The position numbers and the translations under genes were made by a program. From Nitrospirota bacterium (lineage in GTDB: Bacteria; Nitrospirota; Nitrospiria; JACQBZ01), in the NCBI GenBank assembly GCA_016201865.1, contig JACQCA010000044.1, forward strand, positions 1-39,378: DNA of 39,378 nt. The letters run 5' to 3'. The first letter of the stretch is position 1. Every line of letters begins with the position of its first letter. Positions 23,072 through 31,061 of this stretch are shown one piece after another. The notes under the pieces are model-generated. The model searched no databases, was not told the origin of the DNA, and saw only the letters and a list, made by a program, of their open reading frames with translations.

Positions 23072-23524
23072 ATGGCGATCATTCGATGGGACCCTTTTCA
23101 GGACTTCCTGTCTCTTCAAGAACGGATGAATAAATTATTTGAAGACAGTCTCATCCGTTCGACCCTCAAACCCGGCGAGGTCCCCCAAGGCGCCTGGAGC
23201 CCCGCCGTGGACATCCTGGAAAAAGAGGACGAGATCATTCTCAAGGCCGAACTTCCGGGCATCCAATTGGACGACGTCGAACTGCAGATCAAAGACGACG
23301 TCTTGGCGCTCAAAGGTGAACGGCGATTCGAGAAGGAAGCAAAGAAAGAAAATTATTATTGTATTGAACGTTCGTACGGCATATTTTCCCGATCCTTCAC
23401 ATTGCCCGGCATCGTGGATCAGACCGGGATCAGCGCCAAACTCAAGGACGGCATTCTGGAGGTCAAGCTCCCGAAGGTCCGATCGTCCGAATCCAAACCG
23501 ATTCCGATCGAAATCAAAAAGTAG
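23072..23524 (+). CDS. hsp20: Hsp20/alpha-crystallin small heat shock protein
   Basis: 150 residues from the ATG at 23072 with AGGAG seven bases upstream; the in-frame ATG at 23048 lacks one. [20 protein letters not shown] is the usual N-terminus. The alpha-crystallin domain follows ([47 protein letters not shown]), with a C-terminal KPIPIEI, the I-x-I/V anchor for oligomer assembly. It is an ATP-independent holdase. clpB begins 7 bases after its stop, so holdase and disaggregase are made together. Confidence 0.96.
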   Translation: MAIIRWDPFQDFLSLQERMNKLFEDSLIRSTLKPGEVPQGAWSPAVDILEKEDEIILKAELPGIQLDDVELQIKDDVLALKGERRFEKEAKKENYYCIERSYGIFSRSFTLPGIVDQTGISAKLKDGILEVKLPKVRSSESKPIPIEIKK

Positions 23525-23531
23525 ATGCCCG

Positions 23532-26147
23532 ATGATCCGGTTTGACCGCCTCACGATTAAGGCTCAAGAGGCCGTGCTGGACGCTCAGAAAACGGCCGAG
23601 CAAAACCAGCACCAACACGTGGATGCCGAGCATCTGTTATGGGCCCTCTTGAATCAACCGGAGGGCGTCACCCTGCCGCTGCTGAAGAAGTTGGGCGGGG
23701 ATCCGGAAATCCTGCGCAAGGAACTCCTCCAAAACATCAATGACAGGCCCAAAATCACGGGAGGAGGCGCAGGCCAGTTGTACGCCACGCCGCAGCTCAA
23801 TCAGGTCTTCGATCAGGCCCAAACCGAGGCGGAACAACTGCGCGACGAGTACATCAGCGTCGAGCACCTTTTCCTGGGCATCCTGGCAGGGGACGGTTCC
23901 GCGGCGCAACTTCTCCGGCGACACGGCGTGACGAGGGAGCGGACGCTGGCGGCCCTCGTCAAGATCCGGGGCTCACAGCGGATCACGGACCCCAATCCCG
24001 AAGATAAATACCAGGCCCTGACCCGATACAGCCGGAACCTGACCGACCTGGCGCGGCGGGGCAAGCTGGACCCGGTCATTGGCCGCGACGATGAGATCCG
24101 TCGGGTGATCCAGGTCCTCTCTCGCCGCACGAAAAACAATCCGGTCTTGATCGGCGAGCCCGGCGTCGGCAAGACGGCGATCGCGGAGGGACTCGCGCAG
24201 CGGATCGTCAACGGCGATGTTCCGGAGGGCCTGAAGAACAAGCAGGTCGTGGCCCTGGACCTGGGCGCCTTGATCGCGGGCGCCAAGTTCCGAGGCGAGT
24301 TTGAAGACCGGCTGAAGGCCGTTCTTCGGGAGATTACGGATGCCCAGGGAAGCGTCATCCTTTTTATCGACGAGCTGCATACCCTGATCGGCGCCGGCGC
24401 GGCCGAGGGCGCGATGGACGCCTCCAACATGCTCAAGCCGGCATTGGCGCGGGGCGAGTTGCGGTGCGTCGGCGCGACCACGTTGGATGAATACCGAAAA
24501 CATATCGAGAAGGACGCCGCCCTCGAACGCCGATTCCAGCCGGTTCTTGTGACCGAACCTTCCGTGGAGGACACCATCTCGATTCTCCGCGGCCTGAAGG
24601 AACGATACGAGGTGCACCACGGCGTCCGGATCAAGGATTCCGCGCTGGTCGCCGCCGCCATGCTCTCGCATCGGTATATCTCGGAGCGCTTTCTTCCGGA
24701 TAAGGCGATCGACCTGATCGACGAGTCGGCCTCGCGGCTTCGGATGGAGATCGACAGCATGCCGACCGAGCTGGATGAGATGGAACGCCGCATCCGACAA
24801 CTCGAAATCGAGAAGGAGGCCATCAAGAAAGAGAAGGACGCCGCGGCCAAGGAACGCCTGGCAAAGATCGATCGGGAAATCTCCGGGCTTTCTGAAGACC
24901 GGAATCGGTTGCGGCTCCAATGGGAAGCCGAGAAGGAATCCATTCATAAGATCCGAAATGCCAAAGAAGAGATCGAGCGGGCCCGGATCGAATCGGACCA
25001 GGCCGAACGAGAAGGGAACCTTGGCCGCGCGGCCGAACTCCGATACGGCCGGCTGATCGATCTTGGAAAGCGGTTGGAGGCCGAAAACCGACGGCTCCAA
25101 GAACTCCAGTCCCGCCAGAAGATGCTGAAGGAAGAGGTGGATGAAGAGGACATCGCTGAGATCGTTTCGAAATGGACGGGCATTCCGCTCAGCCGGATGC
25201 TGGAAGGAGAGATCCAAAAACTGGTCAAGATGGAGGAGCGCCTGAAAGCGCGGGTGGTCGGTCAGGACGAGGCCGTTACGGTCGTGTCCAACGCCGTCCG
25301 ACGGAGCCGGGCCGGCATCCAGGAACCGAACCGCCCGATGGGCTCGTTCATCTTCATGGGCCCCACCGGCGTCGGTAAAACCGAGCTCGCCCGGGCCCTG
25401 GCCGAATTTCTCTTCGACGACGAGCAGGCCCTGATCCGCATCGACATGTCAGAGTACATGGAAAAACATGCCGTGTCGAGGCTGATCGGGGCGCCCCCGG
25501 GTTATGTGGGGTACGAAGAAGGAGGCCAACTCACCGAGGCCGTCCGGCGAAAGCCCTATTCCATCGTCCTCTTTGACGAGATTGAAAAGGCCCACCCGGA
25601 GGTGTTCAATCTCCTGCTGCAGCTCTTAGACGACGGGCGCCTGACGGACGGCCAGGGCCGCACCGTGGATTTTAAAAACACCGTCGTCGTCATGACCTCG
25701 AACATCGGCAGTCAGCAGATTCAAGAACTGGGAACCCAAGACGAGGACGAGATGCGCAAAAGCGTCCTAACGGCGCTGCGCGCCCAATTCCGTCCGGAGT
25801 TTTTAAATCGCATCGACGACATCGTGATCTTTCATCCGCTGGGGCTGCCGGAACTCATGTCCATCATCGAGATCCAGATGAAGAACCTCCAGAACCGATT
25901 GGCCGAAAAAAAACTCACGCTGGTTCTCACGGACCACGCGAAAAAATACCTGGCCCAGGAAGGCTACGATCCGGTTTACGGAGCCCGCCCGCTCAAGCGG
26001 ATCATCCAGCGCGACATCCTGAATCCCCTCGCACTGCGTCTCCTCCAGGGCGAATTTCGCGAAGGCGACACGATCGAGGCCGATATTTCGCCGGAGCGGG
26101 AGCTGCGGTTCAAGCGGATCCGCCCGCACGGAAGCGCCGCCGCATGA
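23532..26147 (+). CDS. clpB: ATP-dependent disaggregase ClpB
   Basis: 871 residues from the ATG at 23532; the reading frame is open much further upstream but overlaps hsp20. Order: Clp N-domain repeats ([19 protein letters not shown]), first AAA+ module with GEPGVGKTA and FIDELHTL, the long coiled-coil M-domain (about residues 400-530, rich in Glu/Lys/Arg), second AAA+ module with GPTGVGKTE and [12 protein letters not shown], and the Clp D2-small domain. It extracts polypeptides from aggregates with DnaK. Length and motifs are complete. The IGL-type ClpP contact loop of ClpA/C is not evident. Confidence 0.97.
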   Translation: MIRFDRLTIKAQEAVLDAQKTAEQNQHQHVDAEHLLWALLNQPEGVTLPLLKKLGGDPEILRKELLQNINDRPKITGGGAGQLYATPQLNQVFDQAQTEAEQLRDEYISVEHLFLGILAGDGSAAQLLRRHGVTRERTLAALVKIRGSQRITDPNPEDKYQALTRYSRNLTDLARRGKLDPVIGRDDEIRRVIQVLSRRTKNNPVLIGEPGVGKTAIAEGLAQRIVNGDVPEGLKNKQVVALDLGALIAGAKFRGEFEDRLKAVLREITDAQGSVILFIDELHTLIGAGAAEGAMDASNMLKPALARGELRCVGATTLDEYRKHIEKDAALERRFQPVLVTEPSVEDTISILRGLKERYEVHHGVRIKDSALVAAAMLSHRYISERFLPDKAIDLIDESASRLRMEIDSMPTELDEMERRIRQLEIEKEAIKKEKDAAAKERLAKIDREISGLSEDRNRLRLQWEAEKESIHKIRNAKEEIERARIESDQAEREGNLGRAAELRYGRLIDLGKRLEAENRRLQELQSRQKMLKEEVDEEDIAEIVSKWTGIPLSRMLEGEIQKLVKMEERLKARVVGQDEAVTVVSNAVRRSRAGIQEPNRPMGSFIFMGPTGVGKTELARALAEFLFDDEQALIRIDMSEYMEKHAVSRLIGAPPGYVGYEEGGQLTEAVRRKPYSIVLFDEIEKAHPEVFNLLLQLLDDGRLTDGQGRTVDFKNTVVVMTSNIGSQQIQELGTQDEDEMRKSVLTALRAQFRPEFLNRIDDIVIFHPLGLPELMSIIEIQMKNLQNRLAEKKLTLVLTDHAKKYLAQEGYDPVYGARPLKRIIQRDILNPLALRLLQGEFREGDTIEADISPERELRFKRIRPHGSAAA

Positions 26148-26154
26148 TTTTTGA

Positions 26155-26199
26155 TTGACAGGCCGTTCGAATTGTGATAAACAGGGCGCGGCATATAAA
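26155..26199 (+). promoter_or_regulatory. Overlapping promoter elements for the Fis-like gene
   Basis: Perfect TTGACA (26155-26160) with a poor -10 TAAACA (26178-26183) at 17 bases, and a second match TTGTGA (26172-26177) with TATAAA (26194-26199) at 16 bases. Either would start transcription upstream of the GTG at 26269, and both argue against translation beginning at the TTG at 26155. Confidence 0.45.
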
Positions 26200-26268
26200 A
26201 GAGTTTCTCCACCGCTCAGAACCGTTATCGATGACGTACAACGAGTCTTCCGCTTCCTGGGTGTCGCC

Positions 26269-26868
26269 GTGCCCGCAAAGAGCATCCTTCTGATCCACAA
26301 CGATCCCTCGCTGGTTGAATCCCTCCAAAAAGCGATCCGCGTCCCGGTTCTATCGATTCCGGACACGTCGCGCCTCCACCAAAAGTTTAAACAGCAGGCC
26401 TTCCCCTTTGTGATCCTGGAAATCAAAAAGGATTGGGCCAAGGACCTCAAACGCCTGATCGGGAACGGCAAAATGGACGAGGACCGCTACATCATCATCG
26501 GCTCCGCCGGTATGCTTAAACAGACCGCGGAACGAATCAATGAGATCACGGCACAGGTGCTGGAAAGAATCCCCTCCTCCGCTTCACCGGCTCATTTAAA
26601 ACCGATTCCGCAAAAGATCGCGATGGATCTGGCACTGGAAGACGTCATGGAACACCGTTTGAAGAATTTCATCAAACAAATGAATGCCTCCGGGGGACGG
26701 AATCTCCACTCGATCCTCCTTCGAGAAATCGAACGTCCGTTGATCACGATTACCTTGAAAGAGACCAACGGCAACCAGATTCAGGCATCGCATTTGCTGG
26801 GAATGAATCGGAACACCCTTCGCAAAAAGATCAAGGAGCTGAAGATTCGAGTTCCTAAGAGCCCCTAA
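26269..26868 (+). CDS. Pseudo-receiver protein with a C-terminal Fis domain
   Basis: 199 residues if started at the GTG at 26269; a TTG at 26155 would add 38 residues but coincides with the promoter. Residues 4 to about 95 look like a receiver (SILLIHNDPSLVESLQ, then FVILEIKKDW, then YIIIGSAG). The acidic pocket is degraded (HND for DD, Glu for the phospho-Asp, no K), so it is probably not phosphorylated. The last about 75 residues align along their length with E. coli Fis: LKNFIKQMN, then LLREIERPLITITLKET, then GNQIQASHLLGMNRNTLRKK (HTH). It is probably a DNA-binding regulator or nucleoid protein, placed directly before the HU gene. Confidence 0.82.
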   Translation: MPAKSILLIHNDPSLVESLQKAIRVPVLSIPDTSRLHQKFKQQAFPFVILEIKKDWAKDLKRLIGNGKMDEDRYIIIGSAGMLKQTAERINEITAQVLERIPSSASPAHLKPIPQKIAMDLALEDVMEHRLKNFIKQMNASGGRNLHSILLREIERPLITITLKETNGNQIQASHLLGMNRNTLRKKIKELKIRVPKSP

Positions 26869-26891
26869 AAATAAATCAGGCAAGATTCTGC

Positions 26892-26920
26892 TTGACAACG
26901 GCGGCTCGAATTGATATTTT
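26892..26920 (+). promoter_or_regulatory. Promoter for the HU gene
   Basis: Perfect TTGACA (26892-26897), 17-base spacer, TATTTT (26915-26920). Predicted start near 26927, which leaves a long leader of about 150 bases before the ATG at 27078. Confidence 0.7.
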
Positions 26921-27077
26921 ACCTGCGCTCTTGATACGAGTTGCCCGATTCCGCGGTTTTATCGACCCGCCGTTCGTTGTGTAACCGCTTGTACTGAGAG
27001 TCGACGCGAACTTCTCATCGAGCATTCTGAACCCGACGATACGTTCCCGAGTGCAAACGGGGAAGAAGACCCTTTCC

Positions 27078-27350
27078 ATGACCAAACATGAGCTGATTGA
27101 GAAGATCGCCGGCATGGCCGGGATCAGCAAAGTGGCGGCGGGAGACGCCTTAAACGCCGCAATCGAGGGGATCACATCGGCACTGAAGAAGGGGCAAAAG
27201 GTCAGCCTGACCGGCTTCGGCAGCTTTTCGGTGATGAAACGAAAGCCCCGCATCGGCCGCAATCCCAAAACCGGGGATTCCATCAAGATCCCGGCCTGCC
27301 GCGTTCCCAAGTTCTCGGCCGGCAAGGAATTGAAGGCTGCCGTCAAATAG
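27078..27350 (+). CDS. hup: HU/IHF-family DNA-binding protein
   Basis: 90 residues from the ATG at 27078; a GTG at 27051 would add nine residues foreign to the family. MTKHELIEKIAGMAGISK begins like HU. VSLTGFGSFSVMKRKPRIGRNPKTG is the beta-arm/GRNP signature, followed by PACRVPKFSAGKELK. HU dimers bend DNA and help organise the nucleoid. The leader is long (about 150 bases) and ends in a hairpin (TTCCCG ... CGGGGAA, about 27043-27063) that would pair with part of the GGGGAAG ribosome site, so translation may be regulated. The Fis-like gene is immediately upstream. Confidence 0.95.
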   Translation: MTKHELIEKIAGMAGISKVAAGDALNAAIEGITSALKKGQKVSLTGFGSFSVMKRKPRIGRNPKTGDSIKIPACRVPKFSAGKELKAAVK

Positions 27351-27366
27351 CTCCCCGTCCGTTTAC

Positions 27367-27396
27367 TTGACAATATCAAGCGCTTTATATTACGAT
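27367..27396 (+). promoter_or_regulatory. Promoter for tRNA-Val
   Basis: Perfect TTGACA (27367-27372), 18-base spacer, TACGAT (27391-27396); an alternative -10 TATTAC overlaps. The tRNA 5' end lies 25 bases downstream. Confidence 0.55.
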
Positions 27397-27420
27397 GCTA
27401 CCGTCTTTAAACGGTTTTAT

Positions 27421-27495
27421 AGGCGCGTAGCTCAGGGGTAGAGCGCTACCTTGACACGGTAGAGGTCGGCGGTTCAAGACCGCCCGTGCCTACCA
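27421..27495 (+). tRNA. tRNA-Val (anticodon GAC)
   Basis: 75 bases forming a complete cloverleaf: acceptor AGGCGCG/CGTGCCT, D stem GCTC/GAGC, anticodon stem CTACC/GGTAG with loop TTGACAC (anticodon GAC), five-base variable loop, T stem GGCGG/CCGCC with loop TTCAAGA, discriminator A and encoded CCA. It decodes GUC/GUU. It has its own promoter and is separated from thrS by about 350 bases. Confidence 0.97.
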
Positions 27496-27807
27496 TATTT
27501 ATTGGATCGTAGATACCGAGTAAGTCCTTGGAGATCTTCCCAGCGAGCACGGCGAGCGAGAGGGGGAGGCTCCATACGGCTTCGCCGGTGGAGTAAGCGA
27601 GGATCGGGCTTGGCCCATCCGAGCGCGGGGTCTGGGGGCATCGGAGGAGCAACAGCACCGCACAGGCCCCCAGACACAATGGTCGGCGACGCGAGCCCCT
27701 ATATATAATAGAGCAGCGAATGAAAAGGCATCATAACGAACGGATTGTGTGACGTTGTTCCGGGATGAGTCATGATCCTGTTTAGACTCTAACGCGCACA
27801 CGACCGG
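27496..27807. other. Gene-free G+C-rich segment with inverted repeat, after tRNA-Val
   Basis: No credible gene on either strand. It contains a perfect 10-base inverted repeat, GTCTGGGGGC (27630-27639) and GCCCCCAGAC (27666-27675), a GGGC-TTG-GCCC hairpin near 27605, and a GGC-TTC-GCC hairpin near 27580. A TATAAT at 27704-27709 has no convincing -35. The composition differs from the flanks and looks like a structured or dispersed repeat; no T-box, riboswitch or terminator core could be recognised. Confidence 0.45.
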
Positions 27808-27836
27808 TTGTATAGGTGCCTTTGCCGTTTTAGCAT
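27808..27836 (+). promoter_or_regulatory. Candidate promoter for thrS
   Basis: TTGTAT (27808-27813), 17-base spacer, TAGCAT (27831-27836). Predicted start near 27843, 3 bases before a ten-codon open frame at 27846. Confidence 0.4.
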
Positions 27837-27845
27837 GATGCCAAG

Positions 27846-27878
27846 ATGATGATCAAAGACAACCACCCAATCACATGA
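27846..27878 (+). CDS. Ten-codon upstream ORF coupled to thrS
   Basis: Encodes MMIKDNHPIT, then TGA overlapping the thrS ATG as ATGA. The predicted transcription start is only 3 bases upstream, so this small frame could be read from an almost leaderless end and hand ribosomes to thrS, which has no Shine-Dalgarno site. It contains a single Thr codon as its last sense codon, so it is not a classic Thr-rich attenuator peptide. Its existence as a translated unit is inferred from position only. Confidence 0.35.
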   Translation: MMIKDNHPIT

Positions 27879-29854
27879 CGCCTCAAAAAAGCGTTAAAGA
27901 AACCGCTGCGTCGCTGCAAGAAGTCACGGTCCGATTCCCGGACGGGACGGAGTTGCGATTTGCGAAAGGCGCCCTCCTCTCCGAGCTGCTGACCCGAGCG
28001 AATCCACGATGGGCCGAGCCGACCGTCGCACTGAAGGTCAACGGAACCGTGATGGGTCTCGGTCAACGATTGTTAGAAGCACCGGGAGGAACGGACCCCG
28101 TTCTGATCGAGCCGATCTTCTTTTCTTCTCCCGAGGGTCAGGAGGTCTACCGCCACAGCAGCGCTCATATCATGGCCCAGGCCGTGAAGGAGCTATATCC
28201 GAACGCCAAGCTGGCCATCGGGCCGCCGATCGAGGACGGGTTTTATTACGATTTCGACCTGGGACGACCCTTTACGCCCGAGGATCTTGAAAAGATCGAG
28301 CGGAAAATGAAGGAGATCATCGCTTCCCGTTATCCGTTTGAGCGCAAGGCGCTTTCCAAAAAGGACGCGATCCGTTTCTTCGAAGAAAAGGACGAACGTT
28401 ACAAAGTGGAATTGATACGGGAGCTGCCCGAGGATGAAATCGTCACGGTATATGAACAAGGCCCCTTCACCGACCTTTGCCGCGGGCCGCATGTCGTCTC
28501 CACTCAACAGATCGCGGCCTTCAAACTGCTCACCGCCGCCGGCGCCTACTGGCGCGGAGACGAGCGCAACCCGATGCTGCAGCGGATCTACGGCACCTCC
28601 TTCCCCACACAGGAGGCACTGGAAGCCCATCTGAAGCGACTTGAAGAGATCAAACGGCGGGACCATCGTCGCCTTGGAAAGGATCTCGATCTGTACAATA
28701 TGATCGACGAGATCGGACCCGGGCTGGTCATCTGGCATCCCAAAGGCGCGCTGATCCGGAAACTGATCGAGGATTTTTGGCGGGAGCAGCACCTTCGCCA
28801 CGGCTACGACTTTGTCTATTCCCCGCACATCGCGCGACTGGATCTCTGGAAACAAAGCGGTCATCTGGACTTCTATCGAGAAAACATGTATGCGCCGATC
28901 TCGATTGAAGGAATCGAGTACGAGCTCAAACCCATGAATTGCCCCTTCCATATCATGATCTACAAGTCCCATCTCCGAAGCTACCGGGACCTCCCGCTCC
29001 GGTTTGCCGAATTGGGAACCGTCTACCGCTATGAGCGTTCCGGCGTCCTCCACGGACTCATGCGGGTCCGCGGCTTCACGCAGGACGACGCCCATCTTTT
29101 CTGCCGACCGGACCAGATCGAACAGGAGATCCTCAAGGTCCTGGATTTGACGGTCTTCACTTTAAAAACGTTCGGATTCGACGAATACGAAATCTATGTC
29201 TCGACCCGGCCCGAGAAAGCCGTAGGCTCTGCTGAGAACTGGGAACGCGCCACGGCCGCACTGGAAGCGGCTCTCAGGACCAAAAACATGGCATACCGGA
29301 TTGATCCCGGAGAAGGCGTTTTCTACGGCCCCAAGATCGATCTGAAGATCAAAGATGTGCTGGGCCGGTCCTGGCAATGCACCACCGTCCAGGTGGATTT
29401 TAATCTGCCGGAGCGGTTCCATCTGTCCTATATCGGCGAGGACGGCAAAGAACATCAACCCATCATGATCCATCGCGCACTGATGGGATCGATCGAGCGC
29501 TTCTTCGGCGTACTGATCGAGCATTATGCCGGCGCCTTTCCGCTCTGGCTGGCGCCCGTCCAGATGAAGGTCATGCCGATCACAGACCGGCAGCACGCCT
29601 ATGCGCACGACGTGGCCGAGGCATTAACCGCGGCCGGTTTCCGTGTGGAAACGGACGCGCGGAATGAAAAGATCGGCCTGAAGATTCGCGAGGCCGAAAT
29701 GGCCAAGACCCCGTACATGGTCATCCTCGGGGCGCGAGAGGTCCAGGGACGAAAGCTTTCGGTCCGAAAACGAAGCGGAGAAAATGTCGGTGAACTGGAG
29801 ATCCCCTCCTTCATCGAACGGCTCAACAACGAGGTCTCAAATAAATCGGTTTAG
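27875..29854 (+). CDS. thrS: Threonyl-tRNA synthetase
   Basis: 659 residues. An N-terminal TGS domain (VTVRFPDGTELRFAKGALLSELL) and an editing domain with HSSAHIMAQAV and CRGPHV (HxxxH...C zinc-like site) precede the class II catalytic core: ELKPMNCPFHIMIYKSH with the Zn-ligand Cys, FAELGTVYRYERSG (motif 2), and HRALMGSIERFFGVLIEHY (motif 3). The C-terminal anticodon-binding domain (LWLAPVQMKVMPI) is present. It charges tRNA-Thr. There is no in-frame start upstream because a TGA occurs at 27836. It heads the thrS-infC-rpmI-rplT order common in bacteria. Confidence 0.97.
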   Translation: MTPQKSVKETAASLQEVTVRFPDGTELRFAKGALLSELLTRANPRWAEPTVALKVNGTVMGLGQRLLEAPGGTDPVLIEPIFFSSPEGQEVYRHSSAHIMAQAVKELYPNAKLAIGPPIEDGFYYDFDLGRPFTPEDLEKIERKMKEIIASRYPFERKALSKKDAIRFFEEKDERYKVELIRELPEDEIVTVYEQGPFTDLCRGPHVVSTQQIAAFKLLTAAGAYWRGDERNPMLQRIYGTSFPTQEALEAHLKRLEEIKRRDHRRLGKDLDLYNMIDEIGPGLVIWHPKGALIRKLIEDFWREQHLRHGYDFVYSPHIARLDLWKQSGHLDFYRENMYAPISIEGIEYELKPMNCPFHIMIYKSHLRSYRDLPLRFAELGTVYRYERSGVLHGLMRVRGFTQDDAHLFCRPDQIEQEILKVLDLTVFTLKTFGFDEYEIYVSTRPEKAVGSAENWERATAALEAALRTKNMAYRIDPGEGVFYGPKIDLKIKDVLGRSWQCTTVQVDFNLPERFHLSYIGEDGKEHQPIMIHRALMGSIERFFGVLIEHYAGAFPLWLAPVQMKVMPITDRQHAYAHDVAEALTAAGFRVETDARNEKIGLKIREAEMAKTPYMVILGAREVQGRKLSVRKRSGENVGELEIPSFIERLNNEVSNKSV

Positions 29855-29866
29855 TCAACCTTGCAT

Positions 29867-29888
29867 CCGAGGGTTTCGGACCTCTCGG
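29867..29888 (+). other. Hairpin in the thrS-infC gap
   Basis: CCGAGGG / CCTCTCGG arms with a seven-base loop, 13 bases before the infC ribosome site. It is not followed by a T-run. It could be an mRNA stabiliser, processing site or part of an L20/IF3 control region; the sequence alone cannot decide. Confidence 0.35.
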
Positions 29889-29900
29889 ACGACAGCATTG

Positions 29901-29908
29901 AAAGGAGG
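29901..29908 (+). promoter_or_regulatory. Strong ribosome binding site that fixes the AUC start of infC
   Basis: AAAGGAGG, eight bases before the ATC at 29917. No ATG, GTG or TTG exists in the infC frame between the TGA at 29899 and codon 45, so this site identifies ATC as the start. Confidence 0.85.
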
Positions 29909-29916
29909 AATCACCT

Positions 29917-30435
29917 ATCGCGGTCAAACAGCGTGTTAACAACGAAATTCGGGTTCGAGAAGTCAGGGTCATCGGCGCCGAGGGGGAGCAGCTGGGCGTC
30001 CTGCCCGTCCGGGATGCCATCGCCAAAGCGGTCGAGCTGGGGTTCGACTTGGTGGAGGTGGCCCCGACCTCTCAGCCGCCCGTCTGCCGCATCATGGACT
30101 ACGGAAAGTTCAAGTACGAGCAGAACAAGAAACAGCATGCAATGAAGCAGCACCAGAAGACGACGCATGTGAAAGAGATCAAATTGCGGCCCCACACGGA
30201 TAAGCACGATCTGGATTTCAAGATTCGTCATATCCGGGAATTTTTACAGGCCAGCGACAAGGTCAAGGTGACGATGATGTTCCGCGGTCGGGAAATGGCC
30301 TATCTCGATGCGGGAAAGGCCACGCTGGCCAAAGTGATCGAGGCCGTGACCGACATCGGAATGATCGAACAGCAGCCCCGATTGGAAGGGCGCAACATGA
30401 TTCTGATCCTGTCACCCAAACCTCAAACCGCATGA
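29917..30435 (+). CDS. infC: Translation initiation factor IF-3, AUC start codon
   Basis: 172 residues, the normal IF3 length, only if translation begins at ATC 29917. The N-terminal IF3 domain (VNNEIRVREVRVIGAEGEQLG, then PVCRIMDYGKFKYEQNKK) and the C-terminal domain (EIKLRPHTDKHDLDFKIRHI, then GREMAYLDAG, then MILILSPK) are both complete. The first canonical start in frame, GTG 30049, would remove the first 44 residues. IF3 discriminates against noncanonical start codons, and E. coli infC uses AUU for autoregulation; the AUC here implies the same feedback. rpmI follows after 19 bases. Confidence 0.95.
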   Translation: MAVKQRVNNEIRVREVRVIGAEGEQLGVLPVRDAIAKAVELGFDLVEVAPTSQPPVCRIMDYGKFKYEQNKKQHAMKQHQKTTHVKEIKLRPHTDKHDLDFKIRHIREFLQASDKVKVTMMFRGREMAYLDAGKATLAKVIEAVTDIGMIEQQPRLEGRNMILILSPKPQTA

Positions 30436-30454
30436 CGTGAAAGGAAAGGATCGA

Positions 30455-30652
30455 ATGCCGAAGTTGAAGACGCATAAAGGAACGGCCAAACGGTTCAAGC
30501 GGACTGGAACCGGGAAGATCCGGCACAAACAGACCGGCAAAAGCCATTTATTAACCCACAAAACCCGATCCAGGAAACGGCGTCTCAAAGGCCCGGGTCT
30601 GGTTTCGAAGGCCGATCAACAGACCGTCAAGCGCCTGTTGCCGTACGCCTGA
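30455..30652 (+). CDS. rpmI: Ribosomal protein bL35
   Basis: 65 residues from the ATG at 30455 with AAAGGA upstream. MPKLKTHKGTAKRFKRTGTG and THKTRSRKRRL are the standard bL35 signatures. It lies between infC and rplT, as in most bacteria, and in many species is controlled by L20 binding to this mRNA. Confidence 0.98.
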   Translation: MPKLKTHKGTAKRFKRTGTGKIRHKQTGKSHLLTHKTRSRKRRLKGPGLVSKADQQTVKRLLPYA

Positions 30653-30679
30653 GACAAATTAAGCGAAGGAGTTTTAAGC

Positions 30680-31042
30680 ATGCCGCGCACAAAAGGAGGT
30701 CCTAAAACACGAGCCCGCCGCAAGGACCGGTTGAAACTGGCCAAGGGTTTCTTCGGCGGGAAGCACCGGCTCTTCCGCACCGCGACCGAGCTGGTTGACA
30801 AGGGTCGCCAGTACGCCTACCGCGACCGACGACAGCGGAAGCGGGATTTTCGCCGGCTCTGGATCGTGAGGATTAATGCCGCTGTATCCACCCATGGTCT
30901 TTCTTATTCGAAGTTCATGGCGGGATTAAAGAAGGCCGGCATCGGGCTGGATCGAAAAGTCCTGGCTGACCTGGCCATTACCGATCCGCAGGGTTTCGCA
31001 AAGATTGCCGAGACAGCCAAGGCAAAGCTCGCCGCGGCGTAA
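30680..31042 (+). CDS. rplT: Ribosomal protein bL20
   Basis: 120 residues, usual length. [20 protein letters not shown], then [20 protein letters not shown] and the [19 protein letters not shown] segment match bL20 end to end. A GAAGGAG site precedes the ATG. It is essential for early 50S assembly. Downstream, instead of the usual pheS, the end of an oppositely oriented archaeal-genre pheT lies 19 bases away. Confidence 0.98.
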   Translation: MPRTKGGPKTRARRKDRLKLAKGFFGGKHRLFRTATELVDKGRQYAYRDRRQRKRDFRRLWIVRINAAVSTHGLSYSKFMAGLKKAGIGLDRKVLADLAITDPQGFAKIAETAKAKLAAA

Positions 31043-31061
31043 CCTCGATCCGTGCGGTACG

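Noticed and set aside
23813-25217. Two overlapping minus-strand open frames of 376 and 414 codons inside clpB
   Set aside because: Antisense shadows of ClpB; the Ser/Arg-rich and Gly/Arg-rich translations carry no domain.
26155-26268. TTG start at 26155 for the Fis-like gene
   Set aside because: The TTG is the first half of a perfect TTGACA -35 box and the added residues do not continue the receiver-like fold.
27446-27801. Several short minus-strand frames after and across tRNA-Val
   Set aside because: They include the antisense of the tRNA and G+C-rich repeat-like DNA; no ribosome site and no homology.
27496-27874. Possible T-box riboswitch before thrS
   Set aside because: No T-box core (AGGGTGG...ACCGCG-like) and no terminator/antiterminator pair could be found.
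31043-31061. Terminator between rplT and pheT
   Set aside because: The 19-base gap has no stem or T-run.
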